DNA from: Anagrus nilaparvatae
Taxonomy: Eukaryota > Arthropoda > Insecta > Hymenoptera > Mymaridae
Assembly (NCBI GenBank): GCA_022575985.1
Contig: JAKSXM010000007.1
Coordinates: 498,501 to 562,500, forward strand
Direction of reading: 5' to 3'
DNA length: 64,000 bases
Part shown: in pieces, positions 12,357 through 23,900 of the stretch
How the letters are laid out: each line of letters starts with the position of its first letter
Numbering within the stretch: the stretch's first letter is position 1
Translations under genes and position numbers: made by a program
The notes under the pieces: generated by a model
Seen by the model: the letters and a program-made list of their open reading frames with translations, nothing else
What the model was told of the DNA's origin: nothing
Database searches by the model: none

Positions 12357-13387
12357 TCTCTTGGAGTTTGAAACAGCACCCACGTAAAAAATTATTAAGA
12401 TCTTTTTATGATCTTATTAATATCTTAATAATCTTTTATTAATATCTTAATAAGACGAAAAAGAAAAACATGTAGTTTTATTTTTTAAAACCTAATAAAT
12501 TATTGATTTTACTTATTCAGGTGGAAAACTCACGCGTAAAAAGAGTTTTGAAGAGTAATAAGAAAATATCACATAATTTTCTATATTTTCTGCTTTTATT
12601 GTAAGCATGACAATGAAAAAAAAAAATTTACTAAATAAATAAAAAAAAAAATTTTTTATCTAATTTTTTATTTTCTTTTTATTATAAAAAATCTAAAAAA
12701 ATTAGCTCAGTTGATTTTGATTTTGTATTTCAAGAATGATATGATCTCCAATTAAAGTAGCTCAGGTTTATTCTAATGTTCAAATTTATGAAACTTCTAC
12801 TATCGAACTCCAAAATAAGTTTAGAAAGGGCTTTTTGAAAAAATAAAAACTAAGAAATAGATTTGCTTGCTTAGATTTAAGGTAAGTCTTTAAATAAATA
12901 CTTTTTTACCATCATATAGGTGGCAAGTCGTTGGCGATTCGGTGGTAAATAATATAATAACATGACAGCCTTTTATTAGTTTATTTTTAATATTTATAGA
13001 TTTGCCAAATCTTTAGCTTATAAATATCAAAAATTTTATAAAAAGGAAAAAAAGTTATAAATTGCAATTAAATAATAAAATTTCTTGTATGTTAAAAAAA
13101 AATTCTTTTACTAGCGGGTCGGAAAACACCTTTTTAGAAAGATTTTTGAATTTTGCTATAAACAAATTTTCATAGATTTTTAGAAATTTTGACTTTATTC
13201 GCAAAAAGCCATTTCAATTGGTTAAAATTCATTATAAACTAAGTTTTCTAATAAAAAAAGTGCTATTGGGTGAACAGGCAGGATTTTATTGACAATTTTT
13301 ATTTTGCCAAAAACCGAAAGGGGTATATGAAAAAATTTCAGATTTTTTTTATTTTCAAGTTTTTCGTTGTTTGATACCTTTGATAAA

Positions 13388-14620
13388 TTTTGGGCCATGA
13401 ATGTTGTGAGATGAAATTTTATGGCCTTAAGTCAAAATTTAATTTAAGCAAAAGTATAAATTCCTAATGAATATATTATAAGTTTCGGAATCATAAATGT
13501 TGTGAGATGAAATTATGTGGCCTAAGCTAAGCAAATTTTTATTTCAACAAAAGTTTACAGTAAGCAGATAATTTTTCTTATACAGCTTTTTCACGTTGGG
13601 CTCACAGGCTGTACTTTAAATATAATTATCTTATATTATAACAATTCATTATCTTCAGAAACTGCTTAACTTGCCAGGCCCCTAAATAAGCAGTAAACGG
13701 CGTGAACTGAAATTGTATCTAAAATTATGTATTATAAAAAAGTTTATAAGGCTCTATGAAGAATATTTTGTGTTAACAGTTTATTAGCCAATCAAATTTC
13801 TTGTTTTCAAATTTGAATTATTTCTTTATTGGTTATATGGGTTATAGTTTATTGTAAACATCAATCTTTGATATTTCTTTATTGAAGCTACTATAATGGG
13901 AAATTATAATGATATATAGCTAGTTTTAATTTAGTGTAAAAAGAATTAAAATTTTACTATTACCATTGTTGTTATTCTCATCCCCCATAATTTTTTAATT
14001 TATATCTAATGGTTATATTTATAATTGACCTGTACTTTTGCCCAGTACAGCTCAATTATAAATAACCATTAGATAAAATTTTACTTTATAAATATTAAAT
14101 AAATTGGAACATATTTATAAATATTGTAAGAATTATTTAAAAAGTATATAATAAGAGTATTTTCAAAAGTAAGAATCTTGTCAAAAGTAAAAAAAGGAGT
14201 TACCCCCATAATAGCTATATCCAAATAATAAATATTTTGCATACATCTAAATTAAACACGAATTTATAAAAACGATTTCTTTAATTTTATTTTAATTTCC
14301 CACCGATAAAATGGTTATTTAGGGGCCTGACAAGTTAAGCAGTTTCTGAAGATAATAAATTGTTATAATATAAGATAATTATATTTAATGTACAGCCTGT
14401 GAGCCCAACGTGAAAAAGCTGTATAAGAAAAATTATCTGCTTACTGTAAACTTTTGTTGAAATAAAAATTTGCTTAGCTTAGGCCACATAATTTCATCTC
14501 ACAACATTTATGATCCCGAAACTTATAATATATTCATTAGGAATTTATACTTTTGCTTAAATTAAATTTTGACTTAGCTTAGGCCATAAAATTTCATCTC
14601 ACAACATTTATGGCCCAAAA
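13388..14620. mobile_element. Inverted-repeat element with ~304-bp arms and a nested hairpin
   Basis: Arms 13388-13689 and 14315-14620 are near-perfect reverse complements, running from 'ttttgggccat' to 'ggcccctaaataa'. Within each arm the sequence 'acaacatttatg' next to 'atttcatctc' occurs twice, so the arms contain an internal repeat. The roughly 625-bp loop contains a second palindrome near 14003-14074 ('taatggttat...ataaccatta' around a 'gtacttttgcccagtac' turn). There is no coding potential. Transposon superfamily unassigned. Confidence 0.75.
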
Positions 14621-14957
14621 GTAAAATTATAACTTCTGATTAGGAAACAACAAGAATTAACTTAGTTTTCATTATACTTTAATTTATTAAAGTTTTAAAA
14701 ATATTGTTAATTTATTCAATATCATCAGTCTTTTGAAATATAATTTTTCTGAAATTAAATTTTACTTTAGCTTAGGCCATAAAATTTTTTGCAAAAAAAC
14801 GATAATGAGCCATATGTTAGCAGTAAGCAAAAAGTTTTAACTAAAAAGTTTCTGCAGGAAACCAGAAACCTGAATAGACCCAGTCTTAAAATTTGCTTCT
14901 TCTAATTCTAATGAGCAAATAGAACTAGGAAAATCATACCCCAAAGCTCCAGACTCC

Positions 14958-15037
14958 TAAATTTTTGACATTGGGTGAAGATCGCTTTAATTCTTCGTAA
15001 ATTTTTGACATTGGGTGAAGCTCTCTTTGATTCTTCG
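14958..15037. repeat. Two 40-bp tandem units
   Basis: 'taaatttttgacattgggtg' starts at 14958 and again at 14998. The 40-bp units differ at only a few positions in their second half. No function is evident. Confidence 0.8.
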
Positions 15038-15409
15038 GAAAACTGGTAAAACTTTTTAGTAAAAAATAATGTAATTCTGAATCAGTACATCATACAATAT
15101 CTTCTCTGCGCGAAGCGCAGTTGAATCTACTATTTAAAAAAAAGGATTGGACAAGTACTAAAACTTTTATTAATAATAACATAAACAGATTTTCATGAAA
15201 ATTTATTTTATTTATCTAAATTATTTCCATAATCATATAAAAATATTTTTAAAACTAATTTATACCTATTGACAAATACTTACAAAAAAAGAGTAAGTAT
15301 TTATAAAATCATAATAAAAAATATTAATAAATACCAACATTTTACAAATTAAATGATATTTCTTTGATTCTAAATTTAATAAAGAATCTATATAAAATTT
15401 AAAAACTTA

Positions 15410-17092
15410 TTAACATTTTGGCAATTTCAAATAATCAAATGGGTGTTTATATGAAAAATAAAACCAATCTTTCAACTGATCAATTAGTTTTAAATTTGCA
15501 GAAATAACCATTCCTTTTGGAATGATACAAGTGCGCATAACCATTGCAGTTAATATATCATTTTTAGACCTTTTTGAGGCAATGTTATTAAGAAAATTTA
15601 TAAATTCATTGTTATATCTTAATTGGCAACAGCTAATATCTAGAAATTTAAGGTTAGAACAATTTTTCACCAACTTGCATAAAAATTCATCTTTTATATT
15701 ATAACAATTCCTACAAAAAAAAATTTCCAAATTTCGCATTCTAGTTAAACCTTGGCCTGTTATTTTTAAATTTCTAAAAAATAAAATTTTTAATTTTGGT
15801 AAATTTGAAAACTGTTTGATTCCAAGATCACTAATGTTTGAGCAATAAGAAATATCAATACTTGATAATTTTAACAATCGAGTACTAATATTTAATAAAA
15901 ACAAGTCTGTAACTAACGAAATATTCCAAAGTTCTAATATTTTTAAGTTTTTTAGTTTTAGTATAGAATAAAAATTACTGGATGTAACTAACCTAGTAGA
16001 TAAGTTATTAATATATAAATTTTCTAATTTCAATTGATTTGATATAGCTTCCAAACAGTCATTTGTTAATGGCGAATTTTGTTCAGAATTCGTAGGAAAC
16101 TGAAATCTTAATTTAGATAAATTACTTAAATTCCTTAGCATAGAAATTAAATAAGAAGCTTTAAGGCTATTACAATCAATTAACTTTATCGTTCTAATAG
16201 ATTCGTTTTTTAAATTTAACAGACACATACCTTTAATGTTTGAATTTGTTAAAGTTAATTTTTCCAATTTACATTTAGAAAACAATTTTGCAAGATCATA
16301 TTCGCAACACCCATTATTTAAATTTAAATTTAATTCAGTAATATTACAGCACTGGTTAGACATGATTTCCACAAACTTTTTATTTGTTTCCAACTTATCT
16401 AACGATATTTTTAATATTTTTAAATTTCTTAAATTAAAAGAATAACTTTTTAAATTCATAAAATTATCTCTTCTTTTTAATGCAAACGCATTAATCGACT
16501 CCAAGAATTGATTATTCAAAAATTCATCACTGATAAGAATTTTTTTTAAATGTATCGATCTTAATATTTTATTTTTTAAGCATAAATTAATCAAATTTTT
16601 TTCAAGATCGGGATAGCTGATAGCTTTATCTGTTTCAAATTTTGGAATAGCTGTTAAATTTAACTCTAAAATATTATTACAATTACCAATCATATTCATA
16701 ATCTGATGATTAAGAATTTTATCTGCTGCTTTTAAGTTTACAATTTCTACATTAGGGCACTTTCTTAAGCAAGTGACATCAAAGTATTTATCATCATTAT
16801 CATTGTAATAATGATAATATGATAATTTAATATTTTTAATGTAATTTCCACATCTTAGTAAAACTTTTTGAAGAATAAAATCATTATTTTTAGTTATTGC
16901 TTGATCTGGTCCAAAAATCCAACTTCCCCAAGTTTTTCTGGATAAATCTAAATCTTGAAAACTACTCCAAGAATTTTTTGTTGCCTCTTGCCAACGCTTA
17001 CATACTCGTTCTGTTCTAATTCTGTCAATTATAGGAAGAAAAGTGAAAATTTGCATAAGACTATAGTCATCAAGTGATAATATTGTAGACAT
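15410..17092 (-). CDS. F-box and leucine-rich-repeat protein, single coding exon
   Basis: The 560-residue protein starts with an F-box at about residues 4-50 (LSLDDYSLMQIFTFLP ... RVCKRWQEAT), the segment that binds Skp1 in SCF ubiquitin ligases. The rest is rich in irregular leucine repeats. The best ones, about residues 380-500, fit the cysteine-containing LRR subtype (for example LKILELWNISLVTDLFLL, LSSIDISYCSNISDLGI, LKFLDISCCQL). This architecture is that of FBXL-type substrate receptors, probably cytosolic or nuclear. The whole coding sequence is in one exon. An acceptor-like 'tttttttcag' about 20 bp upstream of the ATG (AG at 17113-17112) suggests an intron in the 5' untranslated region. 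Codon use is strongly AT-biased. The protein ends LKLPKC-stop. No specific orthologue is assigned; substrates cannot be inferred. Confidence 0.85.
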   Translation of the reverse strand: MSTILSLDDYSLMQIFTFLPIIDRIRTERVCKRWQEATKNSWSSFQDLDLSRKTWGSWIFGPDQAITKNNDFILQKVLLRCGNYIKNIKLSYYHYYNDNDDKYFDVTCLRKCPNVEIVNLKAADKILNHQIMNMIGNCNNILELNLTAIPKFETDKAISYPDLEKNLINLCLKNKILRSIHLKKILISDEFLNNQFLESINAFALKRRDNFMNLKSYSFNLRNLKILKISLDKLETNKKFVEIMSNQCCNITELNLNLNNGCCEYDLAKLFSKCKLEKLTLTNSNIKGMCLLNLKNESIRTIKLIDCNSLKASYLISMLRNLSNLSKLRFQFPTNSEQNSPLTNDCLEAISNQLKLENLYINNLSTRLVTSSNFYSILKLKNLKILELWNISLVTDLFLLNISTRLLKLSSIDISYCSNISDLGIKQFSNLPKLKILFFRNLKITGQGLTRMRNLEIFFCRNCYNIKDEFLCKLVKNCSNLKFLDISCCQLRYNNEFINFLNNIASKRSKNDILTAMVMRTCIIPKGMVISANLKLIDQLKDWFYFSYKHPFDYLKLPKC

Positions 17093-17381
17093 TCTTTGAA
17101 AACTCCAGTCACTGAAAAAAATACATGATATAAAATATTTTTTTAAATAGAAAACTATGCAAGAATAATGTTTACCAAAATATAACCTCTCAATGTACTG
17201 AGATGAATTAGGATTTCAATTTTTGACTATGAATAATATCTAATTCTTTTTAAAAACAGAATTCTTTTATTATTAATTAATAAGTTTTCTTCCTAGCGGG
17301 CCGAAAACACTTTTTTCGCCCCGCAACGAAAACGAAAAAAAAGCGTTTTCCCCTTACTGAGAAAGAAAAATTTCGTTTTGT

Positions 17382-17485
17382 CCATGGGAACAAAAAAAAA
17401 ATACCCCAGATCGCAGTTTACCATCCTCGGCTTCGCCTCGGATGCTAATTAACGTGCGATCTGGGCGATTCTTTTTTTTGCTCCC
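17382..17485. repeat. Short inverted repeat with GC-rich stem
   Basis: 'cccagatcgca' at about 17404 pairs with 'tgcgatctggg' ending near 17464. The stem extends outward through A-rich and T-rich flanks to 'gggaac' and 'gctccc'. The loop contains two copies of 'cctcgg'. The GC-rich core stands out from its surroundings. It may be a small palindromic MITE or an end fragment of one. Confidence 0.6.
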
Positions 17486-17838
17486 TTGGTTAAAAATGTA
17501 CTATTTATTATTTTTCTGATAAAGCTGCTAATAAGCTACTTTTCTAATAAGCTAGTGCTTGTCCCTTGATACTAAGTATAGCTTAATTTGAAAAAATTCC
17601 AACTGATAAAAAGGAAATGATTATTAGCAAGCATGCAATAATAAGATAGGTAACTGCATTAACAACTAAAGAGTCTAAATTTTATCTTTTATCGAGACGA
17701 AAGTGAACTTGTATTTCTCATACCGGTATTTTTACATTTTTTACTAATTTTCCTTGTTTGCTGAATTTTGAAAACATAAATTACTTTATTAGTATAATTT
17801 TTAAAATACAAGTTAATTACAAGTTAATTGCGTTTTTA

Positions 17839-17948
17839 TCAGCTCAATATCGCCATCCTGCCATCGAGGTTATATTTAAAAGGGGTTATTGCTTTGACGT
17901 AGTTCACAGCAACGTCGGTGTCCAGGGGTCCAGGTTCGTGGCTCCTGT
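17839..17948 (-). pseudogene. Stranded 3' part of 5'-nucleotidase exon 10
   Basis: This is the continuation of the last coding exon of the long nucleotidase copy, cut off by the transposon at 17949-20915. It reads HEPGPLDTDV...VNYVKAITPFKYNLDGRM and ends at the normal stop (TGA on the minus strand, 17841-17839). It differs only slightly from the intact version at 8843-8952. It can no longer be reached in frame by the upstream exon unless the 3-kb element is removed. Confidence 0.9.
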
Positions 17949-20915
17949 CCCTGAGGAAACGATACTATAGAATCCAATAGAACGGTGTCCAATAGAATCC
18001 AATAGCCTATAGAACCCAATAGAATGTATAAAAGTGGTGTTTATTCTCGTGTTGAGATAGTATATGCGTGGAGTGAAAAAGAGATATTTTTTTTCGGACC
18101 TCTTTCTTCTCTCACGAGTTTCGTATAAGAAATTCCAAAATGTTTTACTTATTCATCGTAAGAGATTTTAAAAGCTTTAAAAAAAAAATTTACAAAACAG
18201 ATTTTGATATGGTAGAACTATTTAGATTTTTACAAAAAAATTTTTTTTTAATTTTCGCATATTTTCTCAAATTTTTCGAATTTAATATTTAAAGATTTAA
18301 AAATTGATGGATCGATTGAATTTTCCCGAAACGTTTATTTATAGCAAATTTCTATAGTTAATTTTAATTCAAAAAATAAATTTTCCGATTTTCTAAAATT
18401 TCCACAATTTTTAAATGTTTTATTTTTTTTTAATTTTTAAATAATCCTTTAAAACCTATTTTTTAAATTGTAGAGAGAGGCAGAGGGAGAGCAAAGGCTT
18501 TATTTACTATTATTTTTGGGCGGAAAAAATAACGAGACAAAAATTTTCACTATTTTTAAAATGAAATCAGTGAAATTGAGAAACAAATTATAAGAAATTT
18601 CTACAAATTAGATACCAGGGCCGTCTTATCCATTAGGTGCATGAGGCGGCCATCAATAGGCCTCCACCAATTATGGGCATCCTTCACGGCCAGGCTGCTT
18701 TGCTTGAAAATTCAAGCAACAAATAAATTTCAAGCAAAGCAGCCTGGTCGTGTTTATTGTATTATTTAAAAAATAATTAAAAAATTTTTTAACTTGATTA
18801 TTGAAGTTATTGCCCATTTTATTTTTTCTTAATTATTTTGTTTTCATGATTTTCTGGTAGTTTGAACCCTATAGAATGCAAAAAAAAGCGTGGACAAAAA
18901 ATCGGCGAAGGGTGCCAAAAAGATTTTGCCACTTTTATGTCAAAAACCGTGTTTTTCGTATCTGAGCTATTCCAAATTTTTAAAATAAATTTTTTTGTAA
19001 ATAAAATTTTAAAAAATAGATAAAAAAATCTGATTGCCAGGGAAAAATCATTCCAGAAGAAAAAAAAACTTTTCTTTTTCCGATGAAATTTAGCCAAGTT
19101 ATCGTCAATTTAAGATTTTGCTCAAATTCGTCTTAAAAAAGATTGAAATTTTGTTGAGAAAAGCCTGTTTCCGAACTTTAAACATGCATTACTCGCTTGA
19201 TTTTTATCGTAAAATAATAATTTTTTTTTTTTAAATCGATTAATTTTTCCCTGGAAATTCATTTCTTTATGAAAAAAAATCATTTTTATGTACCAAATTT
19301 CAATTTTCAGTTCAAAAGCCTTTGAAAACTGTAAGTAGCAAAATTTACTTAACACAAATTTTTTGACCTAGAAATTCGGTCAATAAAAATGATTTCTTTC
19401 TCTTAAAGAAATGAATACTTAGGGAAAAATTTATTAATTTAAAAAAAAAATTTATTATTTTACAATGAAAATCAAGCTAGTGATGCATATTTTAAGTTCA
19501 GAAACAGGCATATTTCAATATTGAATTTCACTCATTTTTAAGACAAATTTCAGCAATAATATGCATTACTCGCTTGATTTTCATCGTAAAATAATAATTT
19601 TTTTTTTTTAATCAATTAATTTTTCCCTGAGTATTCATTTCGTCAAGAAAGAAATCATTTTTATTGACCAAATTTCAATTTTTAGGTCAAAAACTAAATA
19701 AATTTTGCTACTTACAGTTTTCAAAGGCTTTTGACCTAAAAATTTAAATTTGGTCAATAAAAATGATTTTTTTTTCATAACGAAATGAATTGCCAGGGAA
19801 AAATGCATCGATTTAAAAAAAAAAAATGATAACTTTACGATGAAAATCAAGCGAATCAATATAAAATTGACGATAACTTGGCTAAATTTATAATAGCCTG
19901 AATTATGCCCAAATGTTAATCGTTTAATTGAATAAGTAATCAAAATAAAAAAATATATTATTTAAGTATAAATCGAGGTATAATTTTATAATTATGGAGA
20001 AAAAAAATAAATTTAACATATTAAATACTATATTAAATAATATAATATATTAAATAATATAATATATATATAATAACCTTGTAGAATATACATATTTAAA
20101 CCATGATAAATAGTATCGGTATCTCTTTAAAAAAGTTCTAAGAAATCATAAAAAAATACTCTTACAAAATAAAATGATATTCAAAAAACAACAGGCAGTC
20201 GCATGTATAACACTTACATAATATATACAGCCACACAAACACAATACCTATCCCCTACCACGTTATACGTTGTACATTGTACAACTAAATAGTACTACCA
20301 GAAGCAGCGATTCAACAGAGAAACAAAAGAACGCAATTCCGTTCATTCCCCCTCCACCAATCATGAAAATTTTGGAAAATTAAAAAATTTTTATAATTTA
20401 AAAAATAGGTTTTAAAGGATTATTTAAAAATTAAAAAAAAATTAAACATTTAAAAATTGTGGAAATTTTAGAAAATCGGAAAATTTATTTTCTGAATTAA
20501 AATTAACTATAGAAATTTGCTATAAATAAACGTTTCGGGAAAATTCAATCGATCCATCAATTTTTAAATCTTTAAATATTAAATTCGAAAAATTTGAGAA
20601 AATATGCGAAAATTAAAAAAAAATTTTTTTGTAAAAATCTAAATAGTTCTACCATATCAAAATCTGTTTTGTAAATTTTTTTTTTAAAGTTTTTAAAATC
20701 TCTTACGATGAATAAGTAAAACATTTTGGAATTTCTTATACGAAACTCGTGAGAGAAGAAAGAGGTCCGAAAAAAAATATCTCTTTTTCACTCCACGCAT
20801 ATACTATCTCAACACGAGAATAAACACCACTTTTATACATTCTATTGGGTTCTATAGGCTATTGGATTCTATTGGACACCGTTCTATTGGATTCTATAGT
20901 ATCGTTTCCTCAGGG
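17949..20915. mobile_element. 2,967-bp inverted-repeat transposon inside exon 10 of the nucleotidase gene
   Basis: Arms 17949-18469 and 20395-20915 (521 bp each) are reverse complements, with outer ends CCCTGAGGAAAC...GTTTCCTCAGGG. The insertion is flanked by TGT (17946-17948 and 20916-20918). The paralogous empty site near 8947-8956 reads CCTGTGTTTC with a single TGT, giving a 3-bp target duplication. The interior has no transposase-like frame. It contains a 25-bp hairpin pair near 18694-18750 and several alternating direct and inverted copies of a block with 'catcgtaaaataat' and T/A runs between 19090 and 19870. Non-autonomous; a 3-bp duplication occurs in several DNA transposon groups, so the superfamily is left open. 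Confidence 0.9.
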
Positions 20916-23900
20916 TGTGTTTCTTTGCGAAAGTTTCGATACCTACTCCACCTTTGTAAATAAAATCTAAAACAACGATTCTGTACCATTCGTTTTTTTT
21001 GACATTTTCGAACTTTGGAACCTTACACTTTTGGCACCTTTCAAAATTAAATCCAACTTGTTAAAACTTATTAAAAAAATTAAACGTCAATAGGCTTACC
21101 GAACTTTAACGTCGATTACTCTTGAAAAAATTGGATTCGACACATTGTAAACAACTTTTAGTCCAGACCAGTGAAGCAAGTGTTTTCCAGAAAATTTATC
21201 AACATAATAGCTTTCGGATGCAGCCTCTTCTAGTACCTAATTCCATTATTTTATTAGCCATCAATGGTTTAGTCATTTTGAACAATTTCTTTTAACGTGG
21301 AACATGTTCATTGGGGAAATTTGAAAAAGTTTGGCGCGGCAGGGGGGGGTCGAAATGTACTTAGAATATTTTGGATTTAGGGACTTAGAATAATTTGAAA
21401 CAGGGAGACAGGGCCTGATAACAATAACAACTTAGAATACTTTATGGACTTAGGAGAATTTATATTTCAGGATTTATTGCAATTTCTGTTTTTGAATTTA
21501 TTAATGTTATGAGTGATCACGTTCCATGTGTAGTTACACAAACCGGTTATAAATTTTTTTTAAATATAACAATAAAATCATTTTCGGACTCTTTAGTTGC
21601 TATTTTAAATCATGAGATCTCTAATTTAAGCTGCCAAGATAACTCATTTTATTTATTGTAAAAAATGAATGCTTATAATAAAAATGGAGGTTTCTTTTTT
21701 TTTCTACTTTATTTATTTACATAAGGATTTTGATAAGAAAAGTAAGCCTTTTATTACTTTGAAACCTTGAATTTAAGCCCAAATGCAAACGCTTTATAAA
21801 AATGAAATGGATTTCGATATAAGGAAAATAAAAATATTGCTTACATGTAATAAATCTTTTCCTCGAAGCTCCAAAACATCAAATTTATTTTCAAATGGCA
21901 AAACCTCTTTTAAATCCGCAAAAGTAAGTAATCCTGGTTTCAAACTTTTTCTTAAGCCTCCAGCGTTTATGCAACCAATAGCAGCGTACGTCCAGTTATC
22001 GAAATTTTTAGATTTACTTTTGTGCTATAACACCAAAATAATTTAAAGAAGAGCTAGATCAAAAATTTTTTTTCAAGAAATATTATTTTGCTTAGCTTCT
22101 GTCTCGGAATCTGTCGATTCCAGAAGTAGGTATATTCTAAAAAGAAAATATTCTGCTTGAAATTTTGAGTGCAGTAGCCTAACTGTGCACATGTATTACA
22201 TTCGATCTAAAAATTTTAGGGTAAAAGACTTGCTTATTGCAATAAATCGAACCCGAAAAAGAGAATTTTTTGAGCTGAACAATTTACTTTATCGAATGAT
22301 TCTTGCAAAAATATATATAATTTAGAATTCATAAGATTTGTTTTTTATACGTTTTTTGCTAAAAATTTGTTAACTTTAGTTCTATATTCTTTAACTTACA
22401 TAGTAGATCATCGAATCTGTTACTAAATTTGCCAAATTACATTCACCGTATGAACACGAGTGATTCAAAAAACTTTTCGTTTCTCCGATAACCTGTAAGC
22501 CAACTTTCTCAACTTTTTCCTGATAAGGCTGCAAGTCTTTCAAAAGCTCTACGTCTGTTGATATAAAAATTTCAAGCTATTTTCAAAAATTATTCAAAAT
22601 AGTCTCAAACGATTTACCTTCCTCGATTTTGTGATCCATTAAAATGGGACTGCCCTCCCAATCGATGATTTCACCACCTTTGTTGAACCTCACTCTTAAG
22701 TCGCCTAAGTACCTTGTGTAAGCACTCGCTTGAACCACCAGCACTGTTCGTTTCGACTGCTTCTGTTTAATCACAACTGGGTAATCGTCGACAGGTTTGT
22801 CGATGTACGGAGGCTTTCCTGTACAGAAAATAAATTTTCATTTTATAGCGACAGTGCAGCGTTATTGCTGTAGAGCTGAAAATTTTTCGACCTGTGTTTA
22901 AAAATGAGTGAGAGTGACCTCCAACGATGACGTCAACATCGGGACACTTTTCTGCCATGACTTTCTCTATATCCAGCCCACAGTGACTTAGCACAATAAT
23001 TATATCAACATTTTTAGCTTTTAGCTTTTTCGCTTCTGCATTTACGGATTTGACCTCGTCGAGGAATCTTAATTTTTCGGTATTGGATATAATCTTTTGA
23101 AAATCAAATTAAGAATAAAAATTGCTCACTTGATTTTTTTATATTAGATTACTTGTTACTTACATTCGTCGTTGAAAGAATGACGCCGATAATTCCAATT
23201 TGTTTGCCACCTTTTGTGATTACTACGCTTTTATTATATAAGCCCTGAAATTTCACCGATTCTTCCATTAAAATTCTTTTTTAAGATATTTGATAACATA
23301 ACTATTTAATTGTAAGAAAAAGGCCCGAAATTACCTGTAAAGTGGGTTCTTCTTGATCATCTATGTTAGATACGACAACTGGTGCCTTAACGCTCTTTAA
23401 GAATGGTACCAAACCTGCAATTCCATCACCGAAATCATGGTTGCCAAGGTTCTAAATATAAAAAATTTAAGTTGTTTCTATTATGTCCCTTCGCGTAAAA
23501 AAATCTAGCACTTGTGCACATTTTTTTAAAGAATGACAGATCAGTATAAGATCTTTACTTAAGGTAAATATGTAGTAATTGTCAAAGTTTTTTTGTAAAA
23601 TATTATAATTTTTTTTTGCTTTGATATTAATTAAGAAGCGACAGACTAAAATAAATTATAAAAAATTTAAATATTATATATGATTTTTTTATATATCAAT
23701 AAAATGGTTAATTTTCCAACGTAATGGTCACGTAACTGTGTATGAGGTTGGCTAAATTTAATAAAAATAGTGGCTGTAAAACAGTAATTACTATTACTTT
23801 AAAAAAAGAATACTAAGAATGAATAAATTGCTACGCTAAAACAAAATTATTCTACTTTGATGCTTACCATAACATCTTGCGGAAGTTTATTCAAAAAATG

